A stretch of DNA of 64,000 bases from Methylobacterium mesophilicum (GTDB lineage: Bacteria > Pseudomonadota > Alphaproteobacteria > Rhizobiales > Beijerinckiaceae): assembly GCF_022179445.1 (NCBI RefSeq), contig NZ_BPQU01000013.1:1-64000 (forward strand). The letters run 5' to 3'. Made by a program: the position numbers and the translations under genes. Positions 62,979 to 64,000 of the stretch are shown here, piece by piece (position 1 is the first letter of the stretch; each line of letters opens with the position of its first letter). The notes below the pieces were generated by a model. That model was not told the origin of the DNA, searched no databases, and saw nothing but the letters and a program-made list of their open reading frames with translations.

Positions 62979-63596
62979 CTAAACTGCATCGCCGCCCTCC
63001 GGAACATCGCAGCGGCTGCGGATCTGCCGCTGCGCGACCATCGTCACGGTGCCGGCGGGCACGTCCCGCAGGCTGCACACGCCGATCCCGATCGTCGCCC
63101 CGGCCCCGACCGTGACGGCACCCTGGACGGCCGCGTGGGCGCCGACCACGGCATTGTCGCCGAGGCGCGGCGCGTCCGCGGGGAACGGCGCGCCGGGGAA
63201 GACCCAATCCCGCGGCCCCACGAGCGTCCCGGGAAGCAGCACCAGATCGATCCCCGCGCTGCCGCAGAACACGATGCGGGCCGGGTGGGGCACGAACAGG
63301 CCGGGCCCGATCGGCGAGCCTGGGTGCAGGCTCGCGCCGGTCAGCCGCAACGACAGGTCCGAGACGGCGGCCGCGCATCGCCGCCAGCCGTGTCCGTGGA
63401 TCAGATGCGCCACGCGGTGGAAGATCGCCACCTGCATGGCGGGCAGCGTCAGGTGCATCAGGCGTCGCAGCCGGGAGGTCGGCTTGCCGCCCGTGGTCTG
63501 GCGCAGGACGCGGGCGAAGTCGGCCGACAGCAGCCGGCGCACCTCCGCGTAGCCGGTCGGACCGCGCTGATCGGCGTTCACGAGGGCGCCGGTCAT
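62979..63596 (-). CDS. Serine acetyltransferase-like left-handed beta-helix acyltransferase
   Basis: A 205-residue acyltransferase. The N-terminal ~80 residues are helical and contain HRVAHLIHGHGWRR, like serine acetyltransferases. Hexapeptide turns follow (GPGLFVPHPARIVFC, GDNAVVGAHAAVQGAVTVGA). Acetylation of a sugar or amino-sugar of the polysaccharide is likely. It starts at ATG 63596, overlapping the stop of the next gene by four bases. It shares the region with a paralog upstream. Confidence 0.83.
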   Translation of the reverse strand: MTGALVNADQRGPTGYAEVRRLLSADFARVLRQTTGGKPTSRLRRLMHLTLPAMQVAIFHRVAHLIHGHGWRRCAAAVSDLSLRLTGASLHPGSPIGPGLFVPHPARIVFCGSAGIDLVLLPGTLVGPRDWVFPGAPFPADAPRLGDNAVVGAHAAVQGAVTVGAGATIGIGVCSLRDVPAGTVTMVAQRQIRSRCDVPEGGDAV

Positions 63597-64000
63597 GCCG
63601 CGGCTCCGCGGCCCGGCAAGGCCCGCCAGGGCTGGGGCATCACCGTCTCCCCGGGTTCGACGTCCTTGAGGATGGTCGTGCGGGGGCCGAGCCGGGCCCG
63701 ATCGCCGATCCGCACCGCGCCGAGCACGATCGCGCCGGCCTCCAGCACCACGCCGTCACCCAGCACCGGCAAGCCGGGGCCGCCGCCGATATCCTGATCG
63801 GGCTCCTTCAACAGGCCGCCGATCGAGGCCTGCACGCCGAAGGCGGCGTCACGCCCGACGGCGCCCGCGATGACCGCGCCGAACGGATACGGGAGGAACA
63901 ATCCCCCGGCGATCCGGCTCGAGGGCGGGATATCGGAGCCGGTCCACCAGCCGTTGACCAGCCACAGCAGCCAGGCCGCCATGCGCCAGCCGCGCTCGTG
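63593..64000 (-). CDS. Serine acetyltransferase-like beta-helix protein, partial
   Basis: This gene continues beyond the window's right edge. The visible part is 135 codons, with HERGWR before the in-frame ATG at 63982. This aligns with HGHGWRR in the adjacent gene, so the true start lies outside the window. The hexapeptide part is present: GGLFLPYPFGAVIAGAVG, GDGVVLEAGAIVLGAVRIG. It is a paralog of the gene at 62979-63596, overlaps it by four bases and probably has a related acyltransferase role. Confidence 0.75.
   Translation of the reverse strand, partial: HERGWRMAAWLLWLVNGWWTGSDIPPSSRIAGGLFLPYPFGAVIAGAVGRDAAFGVQASIGGLLKEPDQDIGGGPGLPVLGDGVVLEAGAIVLGAVRIGDRARLGPRTTILKDVEPGETVMPQPWRALPGRGAAA

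Overview
The window is one continuous stretch of very GC-rich chromosome from an alphaproteobacterium, most probably Methylobacterium or a close relative. This rests on gene content and style: a urea/amide ABC transporter joined to formamidase genes, a long Pls/PosA-type NRPS-like protein, a bS21 gene with a TTG start, and the short palindromic repeats common in Methylobacterium and Rhizobiales intergenic DNA. I saw no tRNA, rRNA, CRISPR array, transposase or prophage gene. The species is an inference.

Layout. 1-20.9 kb is mostly housekeeping: prfC, a threonine aldolase, rpsU, a single-domain response regulator, a class II glutamine amidotransferase, an aldehyde dehydrogenase, slyX, a diguanylate cyclase, a 1364-residue Pls/PosA-family synthetase, a histidine phosphatase diverging from ppk2, an AAA ATPase, fabI, a DnaJ-like chaperone, a Crp/Fnr regulator and a GH25 lipoprotein. 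21.9-35.5 kb is the most distinctive part. A hybrid histidine kinase with a whole NCS1-permease-like domain and an eight-cysteine cluster, plus a LuxR-type response regulator overlapping it by 8 bp, diverge from urtABCDE-fmdA-fmdB-amiE and a ClpP-like gene. No urease gene is present in the window; two unrelated amidases follow the transporter, so the likely pathway is sensing, import and hydrolysis of short-chain amides (and/or urea) for nitrogen. Most of the longer gaps in this operon carry a ~100-170 bp palindromic mosaic repeat.

35.6-54.5 kb is mixed metabolism: an SDR and a two-heme cytochrome protein with an AraC regulator, a long-type leuA, a family I CoA-transferase with a C-terminal extension, ghrA, an MFS transporter, a vapBC-type module, glk and otsB, a class C serine hydrolase, and several small secreted or cysteine-rich proteins. 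55.1-64.0 kb is an exopolysaccharide locus: five genes overlapping by 4 bp each (export lipoprotein, Wzz/GumC-type protein, a degenerate CpsD-like ATPase, an O-antigen-ligase-like protein, a GT2 glycosyltransferase), then a methyltransferase, a second glycosyltransferase, and two tandem left-handed beta-helix acyltransferases, the last running off the window edge.

Start codons were chosen from Shine-Dalgarno-like sequences, overlaps and family length; several are GTG or TTG. All family assignments come from reading motifs by eye, with no database search.
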